This document shows, one piece after another, positions 46,190-57,729 of a stretch of DNA of 64,000 bases; positions within the stretch are counted from its first letter, which is position 1; each line of letters begins with the position of its first letter. The stretch covers positions 33,665,001 to 33,729,000 of the forward strand of contig OX392538.1 of the NCBI GenBank assembly GCA_947623455.1. The letters are read 5' to 3'. Both the position numbers and the translations under genes were made by a program. The notes beneath the pieces are model-generated. The model did no database searches and had not been told where the DNA came from. It saw only the letters and a program-made list of their open reading frames with translations. This stretch comes from Mimachlamys varia (lineage: Eukaryota; Mollusca; Bivalvia; Pectinida; Pectinidae).

Positions 46190-46600
46190 AAAATCACATT
46201 AAAGTTTTGCGTTTATCTCTTGCAAATCAGGCTGTTTCTGACAAAGTATAAATACTAGAGCATCCAAATTCGGGTTATAGGTGTATCGTGGGATGTATAT
46301 ACCTGGATACATTACACTATTTATGCATATATATATACTAGTATTTAAACAATCTTTGTACTTTTGGGGTAAAAACCTCAAGTTTCTGGAATTGAAAGAA
46401 AAACCATTGTTCTCACAAAATATAAAAGCTAAAACAGCCAAACTTGGGGTAAAGGTGTATAGTGGATGCAAATTAAAATCGTTTCTATCATTTCAACTTT
46501 TTTTGTAATTTTGGGGTAAAATCTCCAAATTCTGGACTTGGAAAAAAAATCAATGCTTCTCACAAATTAGGAAAGCTAGAGCAGGGGTTATATTTATCAC
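46190..46600. repeat. ~185-bp degenerate repeat, 2-3 units
   Basis: TTTTGGGGTAAAA, TCTGGAATTGAAAGAAAAA, TTCTCACAAAATA and AAAGCTAAAACAGC recur in diverged form. No gene is seen between 45.7 and 47.4 kb. Confidence 0.5.
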
Positions 46601-47452
46601 TTTTGGACATACAAATGTCGGGTTTTTCTTACCCGTACTTGATGTATTTTACTTTATTTAATAAGTGGATTTTTAAATGTCCATTTCAGAGAAGCCTAGT
46701 TCGAACACAGGATTCATTTGCTTCATTACTGAAAATGCAACATCTCAAAGTCGATCTGAAGACAAAAGTGGATAACCGTTTCTTCCGGATTGAAGATCGC
46801 CATGCATGTACCTGCTCTAACATATAATTTATGTTAGTCTTCATCTCATACCCGGTATGTCAGCAGTGTCCTGTTTGTTTCCCCCTGTCAATGCATATGA
46901 AGCACCAACACGCTTGACGCTATAGATTATTTACTCCATTATCAGTAGAAATAAACATGGCCCCAAAAGTGACCCCTGTTGCACTCCCGCCTTTAATGAT
47001 TGAAATAATCTCTTATCATTGCTCCGTATTACGCATCATATTGCTATTTTACAAGAAGAAATCTATAATTCTTTCAATTCACGAGTAAAAGTAAGTGTTC
47101 CCTTTTGATGTATTTCCCTAATTTCGCCGTCTTTTTGTCAGACAAAGAAACTGTGTACGTCAGCTGTTATAACATACGAAAACATTGCATATTAGACTTA
47201 ATTGAGAGTTATGCCCCTTTCCTAGCAATAATGGACAAACAAACAAATGACAAAACAAAATGTGGCAAAATATATTTAATATAAAAAATGGCATCATATG
47301 CACACATTTCTTTAAAGCCGTCATGAAGTCGTTTGCATTTTTTAAAGATATTCCAGTCAAAATATGTACAAAGATATGTACTTCAAATATGTAATATATT
47401 TCTTGCCGTAAAGAATCCACCTTCATTTAATTTCTTTATATATTCTATCTAT

Positions 47453-49225
47453 TCAAGTGGTTTTTGGAGAATATTCTACAGCCGGAAACAAGAAAAAATT
47501 AACAGTAGTTGATATCGCTTCATTTGTAGCCCGTGCTAGAAGAACATCGTCATCTTCTTCCGGTTCTTCTAAAACCACCGGAAGTACCCGACTAGTGCAG
47601 CGGATGTCCTTAAGTTGAAAACTTGGCATTGTTGTACCTTGATTTTCACCAAGGACGGCAACAAATTCTAAAGAATCTCCCGTTTTTAAAATTTCCAGAA
47701 CATTCTTAAACGTATCTCCTGCATCTAATGTTAGTTTTCCATCAAAATTTGGCATCGATACTTTCATTTTGAACGAGAATGTGTCATATTCGTTAAAATG
47801 ACACGTTTGTCCTGCGGCCGCCTTAAGCTTGCACACAGTTTGCTGGTCTGTTGACAATACTGTCGAGTTGCAATCTCCATATGGGGAACCAAAATTACAG
47901 CGAATTTTATTTACCACCAAAGACGGCAATCCCGCCAGCATTGGTTCGATGCTGTTCACAATTTGTGCGATTTGGGCCTCCTCGAATGTTCCGCTCCATG
48001 TGACTTTTTGTCCAATGAAATTACGGCAAAGATTTTGCTGCGAGATCATATTACCATCCCCGGATGTACATAAGTTTCTATACTCCGTCCACCCTAATTC
48101 AAATTTAAACGGTACAGTATGTTCTGTTGGAATAAAGCTAAAAACAGAAGTTAAAGGGAGAAAACCCATTATACCGAACATGAGCATTATATACTTCTTG
48201 GTAGAGCCAGTTTTCTTCCCATCATTCGATCCAAAAAGAGCTGTTGTTTGCGAAAGAATTAAAGGAACAAGTCCAAGAACGGCAGCAATTGCAATCTGTA
48301 TAAAAAGACTTGTTTGAAAGGCTTGGTAGATACCATATAATATACCAACTACTATGGAAGTGGGCAGTAGAACGGGTAGAAGGGCGTTTCCCACAGAAGC
48401 TCTGATTAACCCAAACCACGTGGTGTGCGGGTACAAAGTGCTAGCAACGCTGAACCACACATGCGTGATAAAAAACGGAAGTAGAATGCGGTAACTTCCG
48501 GCTCCAGAATGACGCAACGCCATGATTACAAAAATCAATGGAAGCAAAGAATAGGAAATTGAAGGGAGACCAACGTTTATCTTCAGGCCAAAAGCAGTGT
48601 CAAATGTGAAAAACGACTTTGTGACAAAACCTACAATTTTTGAAATGACAGGAATGTCTGGAAAATTTCGTAGGACTGTCGGAAGCGAAGAGAAAAGATT
48701 CAAAATCATAGCTAACCAACGTGTCAGTTCCATTGGGGATTCAATAAAGAAGAAGAAAGTTATTCCTGTTATCATACACGACACAACCGCCAAATCAGAA
48801 CACGGGATGTATTTTTTGTTCGCTAATGACAGACCAGCAACGAAAAGTGGCAGAACCGCAATAAAAACCCAATATGGCGTTAATTTATTCCTGATGAATT
48901 TCGACCTGGCCGCTTCTACGTCCAAACTCTTGTCAAATTTATGAAGTGTATTTGCAAGGTTTTCGCTCTTCCTCAGACTCTGCCTGTTGACAACAATCTG
49001 CAACGTTGCCACTAGCAACACAGCAAGAGTGACGTAGAACACAAGAAGTGGGATGACGAAAAGGAGGAGGCTTGCAGACAGAAAGCTGTAGAGGAAGAAG
49101 GCGGATATCATATAGAGCTGGTTTGTAGGAAGCAGATTTCCGACCCACGACATGCCTTCAGCTGAAACCATATCCTGCACTTCCTGTAGTCCCACTTTTA
49201 GTGTCTCCATCGGAAACTTTGTGAC
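47453..49225 (-). CDS. WFS1: Wolframin B exon 5 (membrane and luminal domains)
   Basis: Acceptor GCGTTTACTAG at 49226. 590 codons plus TGA. It ends FFLFPAVEYSPKTT, close to the copy A ending. A 162-codon antisense frame (47829-48317) is only its shadow. Confidence 0.94.
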   Translation of the reverse strand, partial: VTKFPMETLKVGLQEVQDMVSAEGMSWVGNLLPTNQLYMISAFFLYSFLSASLLLFVIPLLVFYVTLAVLLVATLQIVVNRQSLRKSENLANTLHKFDKSLDVEAARSKFIRNKLTPYWVFIAVLPLFVAGLSLANKKYIPCSDLAVVSCMITGITFFFFIESPMELTRWLAMILNLFSSLPTVLRNFPDIPVISKIVGFVTKSFFTFDTAFGLKINVGLPSISYSLLPLIFVIMALRHSGAGSYRILLPFFITHVWFSVASTLYPHTTWFGLIRASVGNALLPVLLPTSIVVGILYGIYQAFQTSLFIQIAIAAVLGLVPLILSQTTALFGSNDGKKTGSTKKYIMLMFGIMGFLPLTSVFSFIPTEHTVPFKFELGWTEYRNLCTSGDGNMISQQNLCRNFIGQKVTWSGTFEEAQIAQIVNSIEPMLAGLPSLVVNKIRCNFGSPYGDCNSTVLSTDQQTVCKLKAAAGQTCHFNEYDTFSFKMKVSMPNFDGKLTLDAGDTFKNVLEILKTGDSLEFVAVLGENQGTTMPSFQLKDIRCTSRVLPVVLEEPEEDDDVLLARATNEAISTTVNFFLFPAVEYSPKTT

Positions 49226-52200
49226 CTAGTAAACGCAATAAAGTCAATGTAAGTTTCTCATTGGCGTCTCGTTGCTAATACATTTGAAAACTATGTAAAA
49301 TGCTACAAAACGAATAAGACGCATAGGCACCTTTACAGAACGACCACAATGTAAATAATTCAAGATTAAATTTAAAATATTTTCGTTTTAACTCGAAATA
49401 CTGATACTTACCCTTGTCATCATATCAGCTGATTTGAACTCGTTTGATTGGCTTTCGCGTTCCGATGACGTCATGTTTAGTGTCCCCTGAATCTGTTCTG
49501 ATAATATTCTTGATAGTTTCTCTTCAGTGACGTCATTTCCGGCTTCTTTGCCTGTTGATAAAATGAAATTAATGAAACATGTGTCCAGATAAGTTGAGGA
49601 GTTGTATGGACGAGACCTTGTTCAATGTCTAACCCGAGGTTCATCTTGCCCTGACATCAGAATTAGAAAACCTTTGACCATCATCAGAAAGCCACGTGAC
49701 ATTGATCTTACGTTTGTGTAAACATCAAAATATAGTCACGTGGGTTTTCGATGATGAACTACGAGAGATAGATACTATACTAGACAACTATTTGTCAAAA
49801 TGTCTAAGTCTGGTGTCAGGGCCAGGGGAAAATTGTACTATCGAAAGTGCATGTGAAGTTTACGTTTTCAAGATTTCAGCTGAATCGGAGCAATGGACTG
49901 CTGCTGGTTCTGATTGGTTTGAAAATATTCACGTACTAAGATAGACCGATCAGGTCCCGGATCAGCATTTTGTTATGCGCATGCCCCGCCATAAAATGGG
50001 AGAGCATATAGTGTTACCCATGTCCGTCCCGTCCCGTCCCCGTCCTGTCGCGTCGCGTTCCGTCCCATGGTTATTAAATTATTTAAAGGCCCAATATACG
50101 TAACTTCAGAGATATTCGTGATTCTGAAAAATTCTGAAAAAAATACAGTTGATAACCATGCAAAAAATAAGCCTAAAACGAAGTAAACCTAAGCGGTAAC
50201 TAACAAGAAACTCTTGACAAAAAATCCAAAGAATTGAAAAATAATTCAGATGGTGCCCACTTCAACAGCAAACCGAAGGTAGAAGACGGTTCGAAATGGA
50301 CAGGTGTTTACAAATAGCGAGTTTCAACTGCTGCTGTACCGGTAACCGCGAAAGATTTCATCTTGAATATTGCTGATATCAGTTAATCTTAACTAAATCT
50401 ATAAATACGAAAAGTTATTAGGCTTTATTTTCGCTTCAAGTTTTGTCGAAAGTTACGTATATTGGGCCTTTAAATAACTACTGATCCAATTGTCATCAAA
50501 CTTCGCAAACACAATAAGCACGAAGAACTTATTTCATAGGAGGCGGATACATTTATACGTCACAGACATTTCTAGTTTTATTAATCCTATCTAAGTGTCG
50601 GTGCTTCCAGTCATGATGTCCCACAGGACTGATCCTTAAGATTCCTGTTGACATATACATGTATTGCATACTGGTTGATGCAACATTTATTAAGACGAGA
50701 AACTTCTTCATAATGTGCCATAGCATAGGCAAAATTGATCTTAAGAGCAACGTCGAGTTTGGTCAGTGTTTAGATGGATGTCCGTTCGCATATTACTATC
50801 ACTGGGACCTGGTTACTTGTCACAACTGTCACAACTATATTTGAACCTTAGTTGAAGTATTCATAGTAAAAGTACACATTTTGTGGTATTTAGATCAATT
50901 TCATGTAAAAATGACACCCCAAAGACAATTAGCACAGTCACTTTCTGTAAACGAGAAAATACTCTTTTACGGAAAGTGCCGACGATTCCCGATTGCTAAA
51001 AAATGCTGCACAACTTACTCGGAACATCTCGTTTCGGCTAACGTCACACAGTAACCATGTGTCAATAATGACACTGAATATTTGTATGTAACGTCATATA
51101 TCGCGAGATACCGTGATGAAATATCACTATGGCTACAGAATAGAAATGGCGCACCTGCTAGCACGAGCATTCCTTTAACAGGCGCATCCACTTCCATTGC
51201 CTTCACCGCCTCGACGTAATCCTTATACGAGAGAGGTGTATCGCCGTTGTCCCTGTGGATTGTCCGGAAAAGATGTCTGGTTGATTCCCGAATTCTTTTT
51301 TCCTGGACGCTGGTTTCCAAACACCATTTTACTGTTGCGCTGTTCTCCTCGGTTATACCTTAAGCACGAGAAAAGATTGTTTACAAATATTTTGCAGGTT
51401 CAAGGGAGATGTACCTATTCTTACCTGAGTTTCCTACGTCTGGTGTTCGGCACAGGGACCTGAGAATTTGTTACAGCTAGTTTTGAACCTAAAATAGCGT
51501 GTTTAGAGTAATTTTACACGTTTGGGGGGTTAAGATCAATTTTCGATAAAAATGCCCCCTCAATGGTCATAGCTAGCTGTACCAAATTCTTTGGTCCCTG
51601 TGGTGTTCGGAAGGAGGAAAACTCGAGCCATCCTGTTCTGTTCCACAGCATTATTCGAAGAAAACAATAATGGAACGGGTTGTTCTGAGGGCAGGATACA
51701 TCACAGACAAAAATAAAACAAATCGAAGCACTTATTGCAGTTTACAAATTTCAATAAATTTCATGAGCAAATAAATGCAGAAACCAAAGGGACTTGAACA
51801 TTTCTTAAAGCTATATTGGTAAGTTCCAAACCAATGAGGGTTTGCTTAAAGAATTTAGATCGATTTTCGGTAGAAATGCCACCCCAATGATTATGTAAAT
51901 TATCGGATGGTTTTTGCGTAATATATTCTATGGTATTGACCGAAAGTCGATCTAAACAACATATGAAAATTTTCCTGAACACAAATTTACCAGTAGTTTA
52001 TATCCCAACGTATACTGTAAAAGTCAATATTTTGGCGAGTGGAATTTTCGCTTAGCCAGCGTCCCAACTATTCGCGATGTGTAATTTTTCGCTATACTAT
52101 ACAGTCATGCTGTTTTGCACCTTTCCTCATAATACTATAACACACGGCATAGTTTGAGTGGTGTTGAATATATTCGTGTGTGGAAATTTAATGCAAGCGA

Positions 52201-55200
52201 AATAAGCGAAAATTTCCACACCGCGAAAAAATCCACTTTTACAGTAGCTGTTAAGATTACCAGGCCCCTGTGAATGGAACGTGCTAACATTGTAGCTGTG
52301 ATTTGAATTAATATAATAATTGTGCCACAGTTAACATACTAAAGACTAATGAAAGATTTTTTTTTAAGATCTCAATAACGGTCTAGCGACAATTGTGGTG
52401 ACCTTGACGCCCCGCCATCGTACCACTCTCATTGGTTCTATGAAAAAGTTCTCTTTTCTCTTTAGTTCAATTTTATCTCACTTATCTTCATATGAAAGGG
52501 CCTGTTTCCAGTAATGTTAATTCTCCATAGGAGCCTGCCCCCGTATAATTTCTTATCTAGCTCAACTACAGTTTTTTTCTTTTCCGAAGAATAATTTTAC
52601 ACCTTTCCGACACCCAGATTTCATAATTTCAGTGAAAATGTATTTTTATAAAGTTGTCATTTTGAGCATTAAAGACACAAGGTCGTAAATAAAAGAAGGT
52701 TATCTCGAAATTGTAATTCGCAACATAGTATAAATTTCTTTGATAAATATTTGCAAAACATCGTGTTTATTCATAAAACATAAAAAAAAAATTTCTCGGA
52801 TGAAAAATGCACTTGCAGAGACACAATTATGAAGGAAAATGCCATAAAATTGCAATTTTCTCCCGTTTTCTAGTTTTGGATGCAAATTTCCATCAGAAAA
52901 TCGGATAGAGCTTTACTTGTTTCGTATGTGTACCAAAAATCAGCTAATTCCATTTGGTGGAAAGTTCTCATATCGCCGCCTGAATGTGGTTGTAAATTGA
53001 AAGAAAGGGGGAAATGAGTAACAGCCTTGTCTGAAACCCTATTATATAGCTTATTATATACAAAATTTTATATTGAATATTAGAGCGGATATTTTCATGA
53101 CATTTTTATGATATCTAACGACTAAATAAACAGTATCGATATAAAGATTTACAATGAGGACACCCTGATACATGAATACTCTTCTATGTCAAGTTGTCCT
53201 CTTCTGAATTTTCTGATCGTGTGGCCTTGTACATTTTTCGGTATCTTCTTGTCTTTGTCTATACGTTTACGGAATCATTGACTCGACGCTAGCTATTCTT
53301 GTCTCACTTTCCTTGTTTTATTGTCCCATCTCCAAAGCGTTGTGGCTCTGTCAGGGTTGGGACCCTGACTTGTCTCACTATCTTTGTGCCTGCCGACCAC
53401 GCCACATCGAATAGATAGATTATCCATATGAACTACTTTATTTTGTTCTAAGTAATCAATCAATTCTGCGCTTCTTGGAGGTATTGAATGTGATTTATTA
53501 TATTGTCTTGTTATTTTGTGTAATTAGTTGTTCGTTATTCATCACACATTTTCGCATAATTGTACCAAACTACTAAGTATTAGCTGTTTACAGCAATCAT
53601 CAGTGGCTTGCTATTTTGTTACTTTATCGACGCTTCATAAACCAATCGTTATTGTTTCAAGATGGAGGGTAAATGTGTTGGAGAAGGCTGTCAACTATAC
53701 TTCAAGAAACGTAGTGGCAATAAGAACAGAAGTGCACGCAATGTAAATAGTCCACAATATAAATGGCTCCTAGATACGCTGGTGCAACAAGGATTGATGT
53801 CAGCAAAGGAACAAGCACTCATTTGCCAGAAGTGCTACATGAAGTATCTTCGGAACAAAAATCAGCCTGAACCTGAACCCGCGCAGAACCAGGAAATAGA
53901 GGAAGAAGACGACTCCCCATCCCATATCCTGCCGTTTCTTACCCTTCATGATCTTTTGAATGGATCATCTTCACACATCTTTGTCCTTGTCTTGTTACCT
54001 TTGCAATAAATGGAACAAAATCATCAGTCTTACCAAAACGTGCAAGACATCACCTGATCTATTCACACAATCTGTGGTGTCCCACCTCATCCCGCGTCTG
54101 CTCCATTCACCTTATTGGTAACGACTTAGATCCGTCTACAGAGGTTGTCCTTGATGGTAGAGGTTCCTTGGAATCTCAGTTACCATCAAAATCGTCCGTA
54201 ATCATTAATGACCTCCTAGAAGTGTCGCACGTCCTTTCACAAATCCAGTCTGCGTTTGCAATGGGCTTTTCTTCTCTTGATGACTTGGCATGCATGACCT
54301 GGACAGGTTGGTCCAAAGATCAGTTCCTCGAAATCCACTCGCACTGTTCCCCATATCTTTCATCTGGTATATATACCAAGACTACACACGATGCTCTATT
54401 TCTGTTCTGGGTAAAACTGAAAACCGACATTACCTGGAGTCAGTGTTCTTCTCTTTTTGGAATTTCCAAGTCAAGTGTGTCCAAAACTTTCCACTCCATA
54501 GTACATACATTAGACACATCGATAGTCCAACAATTTCTAGGTCCGGATCACTTGACAAGAGAACAGTTGCTCGGGCACAATACTGTCTTTTCAGAAGCAT
54601 TTTTTGGAGATAAAGCCATTGCCATATTAGATGGCACCTATATTTATATCCAGAAAAGCTCCAACCACAAGCTCCAGAGAATGTCCTACTGTAGCCAGAA
54701 GAAGAGAAACTATCTCAAATTCATGAGCATCGCTTTACCAGATGGCTACATTCTGGACACAGTAGGACCATTCACTGGCAGCAAAAATGATGCTACAATT
54801 ACAAAAAAGTCATGGACAAGCTAGTTACTTGGCTACAACCAGATGACAATGTTGTCGTTGACCGAGGTTTTAGAATTGTCCTACCAGTTCTCGAAGCCTC
54901 TGGCCTCAATGCTAGCATGCCGTCTTACCCGAAACACGGTCAAAGTCAACATTCTGACGTCCAAGCAAATCTTGACAGAACTATCACCAAATCGAGGTGG
55001 ATTTTGGAATCCTATCATGGTCGTCTGAAACACTGGACGTTCTTCCGAACGCAATTGGTGTCTAACAGCTTTATCAATGTCATCGAGTCTTTGCTTCGAA
55101 CCGTCACAGCCTGTCTGAATGGTATTAGAGGACCGATCTACCAGAGATCTCCAGAGAGAGATGCCAGAGATAGGCTAATGGATGAACGTATGAAGGACCG

Positions 55201-57630
55201 TTTGACAACACCGAATGGTTTAGCTCAGAGAGTCAAGACAGATCCGGATCTATCTAGACGGGCAAGGTCCGAGTTTGTCAAGATGGATGTATCTTCCGTA
55301 CTGTTTCCCCGTCTCGATCTCGATTACTTGAGAACCATTACGTGTGGAACGTATCAGATATCTCTGCATGGCTCCTGGTTACATCGCCGAACATTTAAGT
55401 GATTATGGAGACTATGAGGTATGGCTTTACCAGCACTCCCAAGACCTTCTCCGATGTCAAATACATTCTCGATACAAAAGCCAAACGAAATATAACGTTT
55501 GGATACGGTTCACCATTTCACCCGATGATGAGGCCCCAATAAAAGACTACTACTGCCAGTGCCCAGTTGGAGAGAGAACGATGGGAATGTGTGCGCACAT
55601 CTCCAGTATCTTGTACTACCTTGGGTATTACAGGGCGCTGAAAAATCCTCGACCATCACAACCACAGGTAAAGAAATTCCGACAAAACTTGAAATTGTTT
55701 TCCATGCGGCAACATAGTGCATATGTCGAAAGTATGTTTGGGGCTCGATATGAAAGATCCCCTTTACCATGTGACCAATCAAACTTATAAAAATAGGTAT
55801 TATACAATCGCCCGTAGCTATGAACACTCCTGTAAATGCAAAAAAAAACAACCAAAATTATAAGGAACACGTTTTGTTTGTTTTTCTGTCTATTTGTCAG
55901 CCAATGTACATGTCTTCAACCACGGGGACTTGTGAAGTAGCCATCTTGGATTTTTTTTCATGAAAAAGTGTTTCTCTCACTTTTTTTCATATCTGTGTAC
56001 ATATTCTCAACATACCGAGCAAATACTCTCGTGTTTTTGTTAATTATCTAAAGAAAGTCGAAAATCGGCAATTCAACCACAGGCTAATTCAACCCAAGAT
56101 TTGAAAATGTTCCACTACTTACATGTTGATGATTTTTCCTCTCATCAATAACATATTACGTACTGTTTGATAGGATAAAAATTGGTTTGCATCCAACGCC
56201 CATAAAAGGGTGTATTCTCTAAAAAACACAGTTTTTGTGTCTAAAATGTTATCATCGAAAATGGCATTTTTGAGATTGTTTCTTCCATAAAAAAAACCAA
56301 ATGGCGCGATGGAAACATGATTTTTTGTCACAATCATGCCATGAATGTATTCTTTACGGTGATTATCATTTGATTAGATTTTCATCAATATTTTACATAA
56401 CATGCACATTTTATCAACACTTAGACAGTTTCTGAAAGGTACAACTTTGAGGAGCCATAAAAAACAAACCAAGTGACCTAAATCTTTATACTTTATAGAT
56501 TTGTGACCACAACGGCATGGGCAATGCACCATCAACAGGGAATTTGAATCAGAGAAGGGGCCATTTTGGAAACAGGCCCTTTGATAAATATCGCTAGCAA
56601 ATTTTCACTCTCAAAATTCAAGATGACCGTGTTAGCAGTCTTAGTTATTAAATTGAGTCCAAAAAAATATTATATTATAATTAAATAGATTAACATCCAG
56701 ACCACAGACGAAGGTAAAGGCCAAGATTTCTCTGGCCCTGACACAAGATTTAGACATTTTGATAGATGTCCTGTATGGGTTACGCCAGGTATCTTTCTGT
56801 CAAAACATCGAAATCTAGTTTCAGTAACTAAGAAAACTGGGCAAGAATTAAGGGTGATCTGCAAAGGTCACCGAATGATGATGGAGAGGTCATACATCAT
56901 AGAGTTATTTTCTTTGCACCACGTGTTAAAGTCAACATTATTGACCCTTGACATGGGGGGGGGGGGCAATTTATAAAGTGGAAGTGCCGGTCCCCATGGG
57001 GGGGGGGGGGTTGCAATTTATATAGTGGAAGTGCCGGTTGTGGAGGTAAAAATGTAAGTTTTGAATGGATTCAGAAGGGAGAAAATGCGCTTTTTGTGCA
57101 CACGTTCGCCAAACACCAGGCATTTTGCAAGACTGTTATGAAGTGTTTGAAAAAAATGTAATATTTAGGTACAAAACAATTATTCGTGTTAAAAGTGTGT
57201 GTCTTGCTGCGGTCCGTGCACAGATAAAATGTTTTAAAACCCTTCTGAATACATTCAAGAACTTACTTTTTTATTTTTACCTCCACAGCTGGCAATTTCA
57301 CTATATAAATCCCCCCCCCCCCCCCCCCACCTTTGTCAACATTATTGACCCCTCTAATGTCTAATGTTGGCTTTACATGTAACACGGTGTTGCGGTAGTA
57401 CTTATTTCCATTCTTACCTGTTTTGTCTTTGACACATTCTCGGAGTAATTCCGTGGCGTCATGATTGGCTTTTTGTGAAAGTTTGACCAGAGAATCAACA
57501 GCTTTCTTCCCGTTTTCCTCTGCATCTGTATCTGATTTTACTAATTTCAGTAAATACTTGGCGTATTCCAGCTGTTTTGTTTCATCTCTATCTTCCGCCG
57601 CCGCTTCCAGTTGTTTTTGTTCTGAGAGTT
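47453..57630 (-). CDS. WFS1: Wolframin, copy B (4 coding exons found; first exon not found)
   Basis: Joined on the minus strand: 57418-57630, 51155-51358, 49412-49551, 47453-49225, in phase throughout (2330 nt here). The missing first exon must end in phase 1. Domain order matches copy A: Sel1-like helices (EYAKYLLKLVKSDTDAEENG), helical region (WCLETSVQEKRIRES), the 140-bp exon (SERESQSNEFKSAD), then a large exon with membrane segments (NLLPTNQLYMISAFFLYSF) and the luminal domain (LCRNFIGQKVTWSGTF, VCKLKAAAGQTCHFNEYDTF). It lies upstream of copy A in the same orientation, about 4.1 kb away, a tandem duplicate. Predicted role as for copy A; whether the two differ in expression cannot be told. 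Confidence 0.9.
49412..49551 (-). CDS. WFS1: Wolframin B exon 4
   Basis: 140 bp encoding KEAGNDVTEEKLSRILSEQI and GTLNMTSSERESQSNEFKSA. It contains TGACGTCA twice within the coding sequence. Confidence 0.9.
50087..50469 (-). mobile_element. MITE family 1, copy 4 (TTAA flanked)
   Basis: AGGCCCAATATACGTAACTT to AAGTTACGTATATTGGGCCT, 383 bp, TTAA at both borders. It is in the wolframin B intron between exons 3 and 4, next to a CCGTCC/CGTCGCG simple repeat (50015-50070). Confidence 0.88.
51155..51358 (-). CDS. WFS1: Wolframin B exon 3
   Basis: 204 bp encoding GITEENSATVKWCLETSV and LSYKDYVEAVKAMEVD, aligned residue for residue with copy A exon 3. Confidence 0.9.
51451..51602. mobile_element. 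hAT-like MITE with perfect 8-bp duplication
   Basis: CACAGGGACCTGAGAATTTG to TTTGGTCCCTGTG, only 152 bp, flanked by GTGTTCGG at 51443-51450 and 51603-51610. It is the youngest-looking insertion of this family in the window. Confidence 0.88.
52015..52244. mobile_element. Short MITE, CTGTAAAAG ends, TA duplication
   Basis: CTGTAAAAGTCAATATTTTG and the inverted AAATCCACTTTTACAG are flanked by TA. The interior has TTCGC/GCGAAAA repeats. Related sequence occurs at 62150-62515 and possibly 11780-11900. Confidence 0.7.
53662..54009 (+). pseudogene. Transposon N-terminal piece (Cys motif)
   Basis: Starts MEGKCVGEGC with a Cys pair (C5, C10) and a second pair (ICQKC, C55/C58), suggesting a zinc-binding N terminus, followed by an acidic linker. 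The frame is lost near 53960; at least two shifts separate it from the DDE piece. Confidence 0.6.
54168..54824 (+). pseudogene. DDE transposase, first part
   Basis: It has a helix-turn-helix-like segment (TWSQCSSLFGISKSSVSKTF, residues 89-108), then the DDE_4-type core with AILDGTYIYIQKSSNHKLQR (Asp155) and GPFTGSKNDATI (Asp208). Upstream coding in this frame begins near 54090 without an ATG. A one-base loss in an A run near 54805 ends the frame. Confidence 0.85.
54812..55402 (+). pseudogene. DDE transposase, second part
   Basis: It continues the core with DDNVVVDRGF (Asp17) and RWILESYHGRLKHWTFFR (Glu66, the expected third acid). A basic, helical C-terminal region follows. The frame breaks near 55350. 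Confidence 0.82.
55344..55790 (+). pseudogene. SWIM-type zinc finger C-terminal part
   Basis: After APGYIAEHLSDYGDYEVWL it carries YYCQCPVGERTMGMCAHISS, a CxC...CxH SWIM-like finger. Whether this is fused to the DDE part in an intact element or is a separate gene cannot be decided, because a frameshift lies at the junction. Confidence 0.75.
56931..57351. mobile_element. Foldback element with G-run/C-run arms and 17-bp flanking repeats
   Basis: Arms (GGTTGCAATTTATATAGTGG, GCCGGTTGTGGAGGTAAAAA near 57010-57050) are inverted at 57260-57310. Poly-G tracts on the left face a poly-C tract on the right. GTCAACATTATTGACCC occurs at both borders (56931-56947 and 57335-57351). Confidence 0.7.
57418..57630 (-). 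CDS. WFS1: Wolframin B exon 2 (Sel1-like)
   Basis: 213 bp, two codons longer than in copy A. It encodes KKAVDSLVKLSQKANHDATE and LLRECV. Donor ACAG|GTAAGA. Confidence 0.87.
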
Positions 57631-57729
57631 CTGTTATACAACAATATATACTTATTGTACGACATAGAACGCACTAACTTTAACCACTATCGTTACAAAC
57701 AAACAAACAAACATATCGTGACAAACTTG

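Larger units (their letters stand above)
52495..56582 (+). mobile_element. DNA transposon, DDE + SWIM type (PIF/Harbinger- or ISL2EU-like)
   Basis: The ends are a 15-bp perfect inverted repeat: AAAGGGCCTGTTTCC at 52495 and GGAAACAGGCCCTTT ending 56582. The 4.1-kb interior holds a broken transposase (pieces at 53662-55790). AT dinucleotides just outside a possible extra G on each side suggest a 2-bp duplication, but this is not certain. It sits in the wolframin B intron between exons 2 and 3, antisense to the host gene. It looks inactive because of frameshifts. Confidence 0.8.

Noticed and set aside
47829..48317. 162-codon plus-strand frame
   Set aside because: Antisense shadow of the wolframin B last exon; no motif, and the other strand is clearly the gene.
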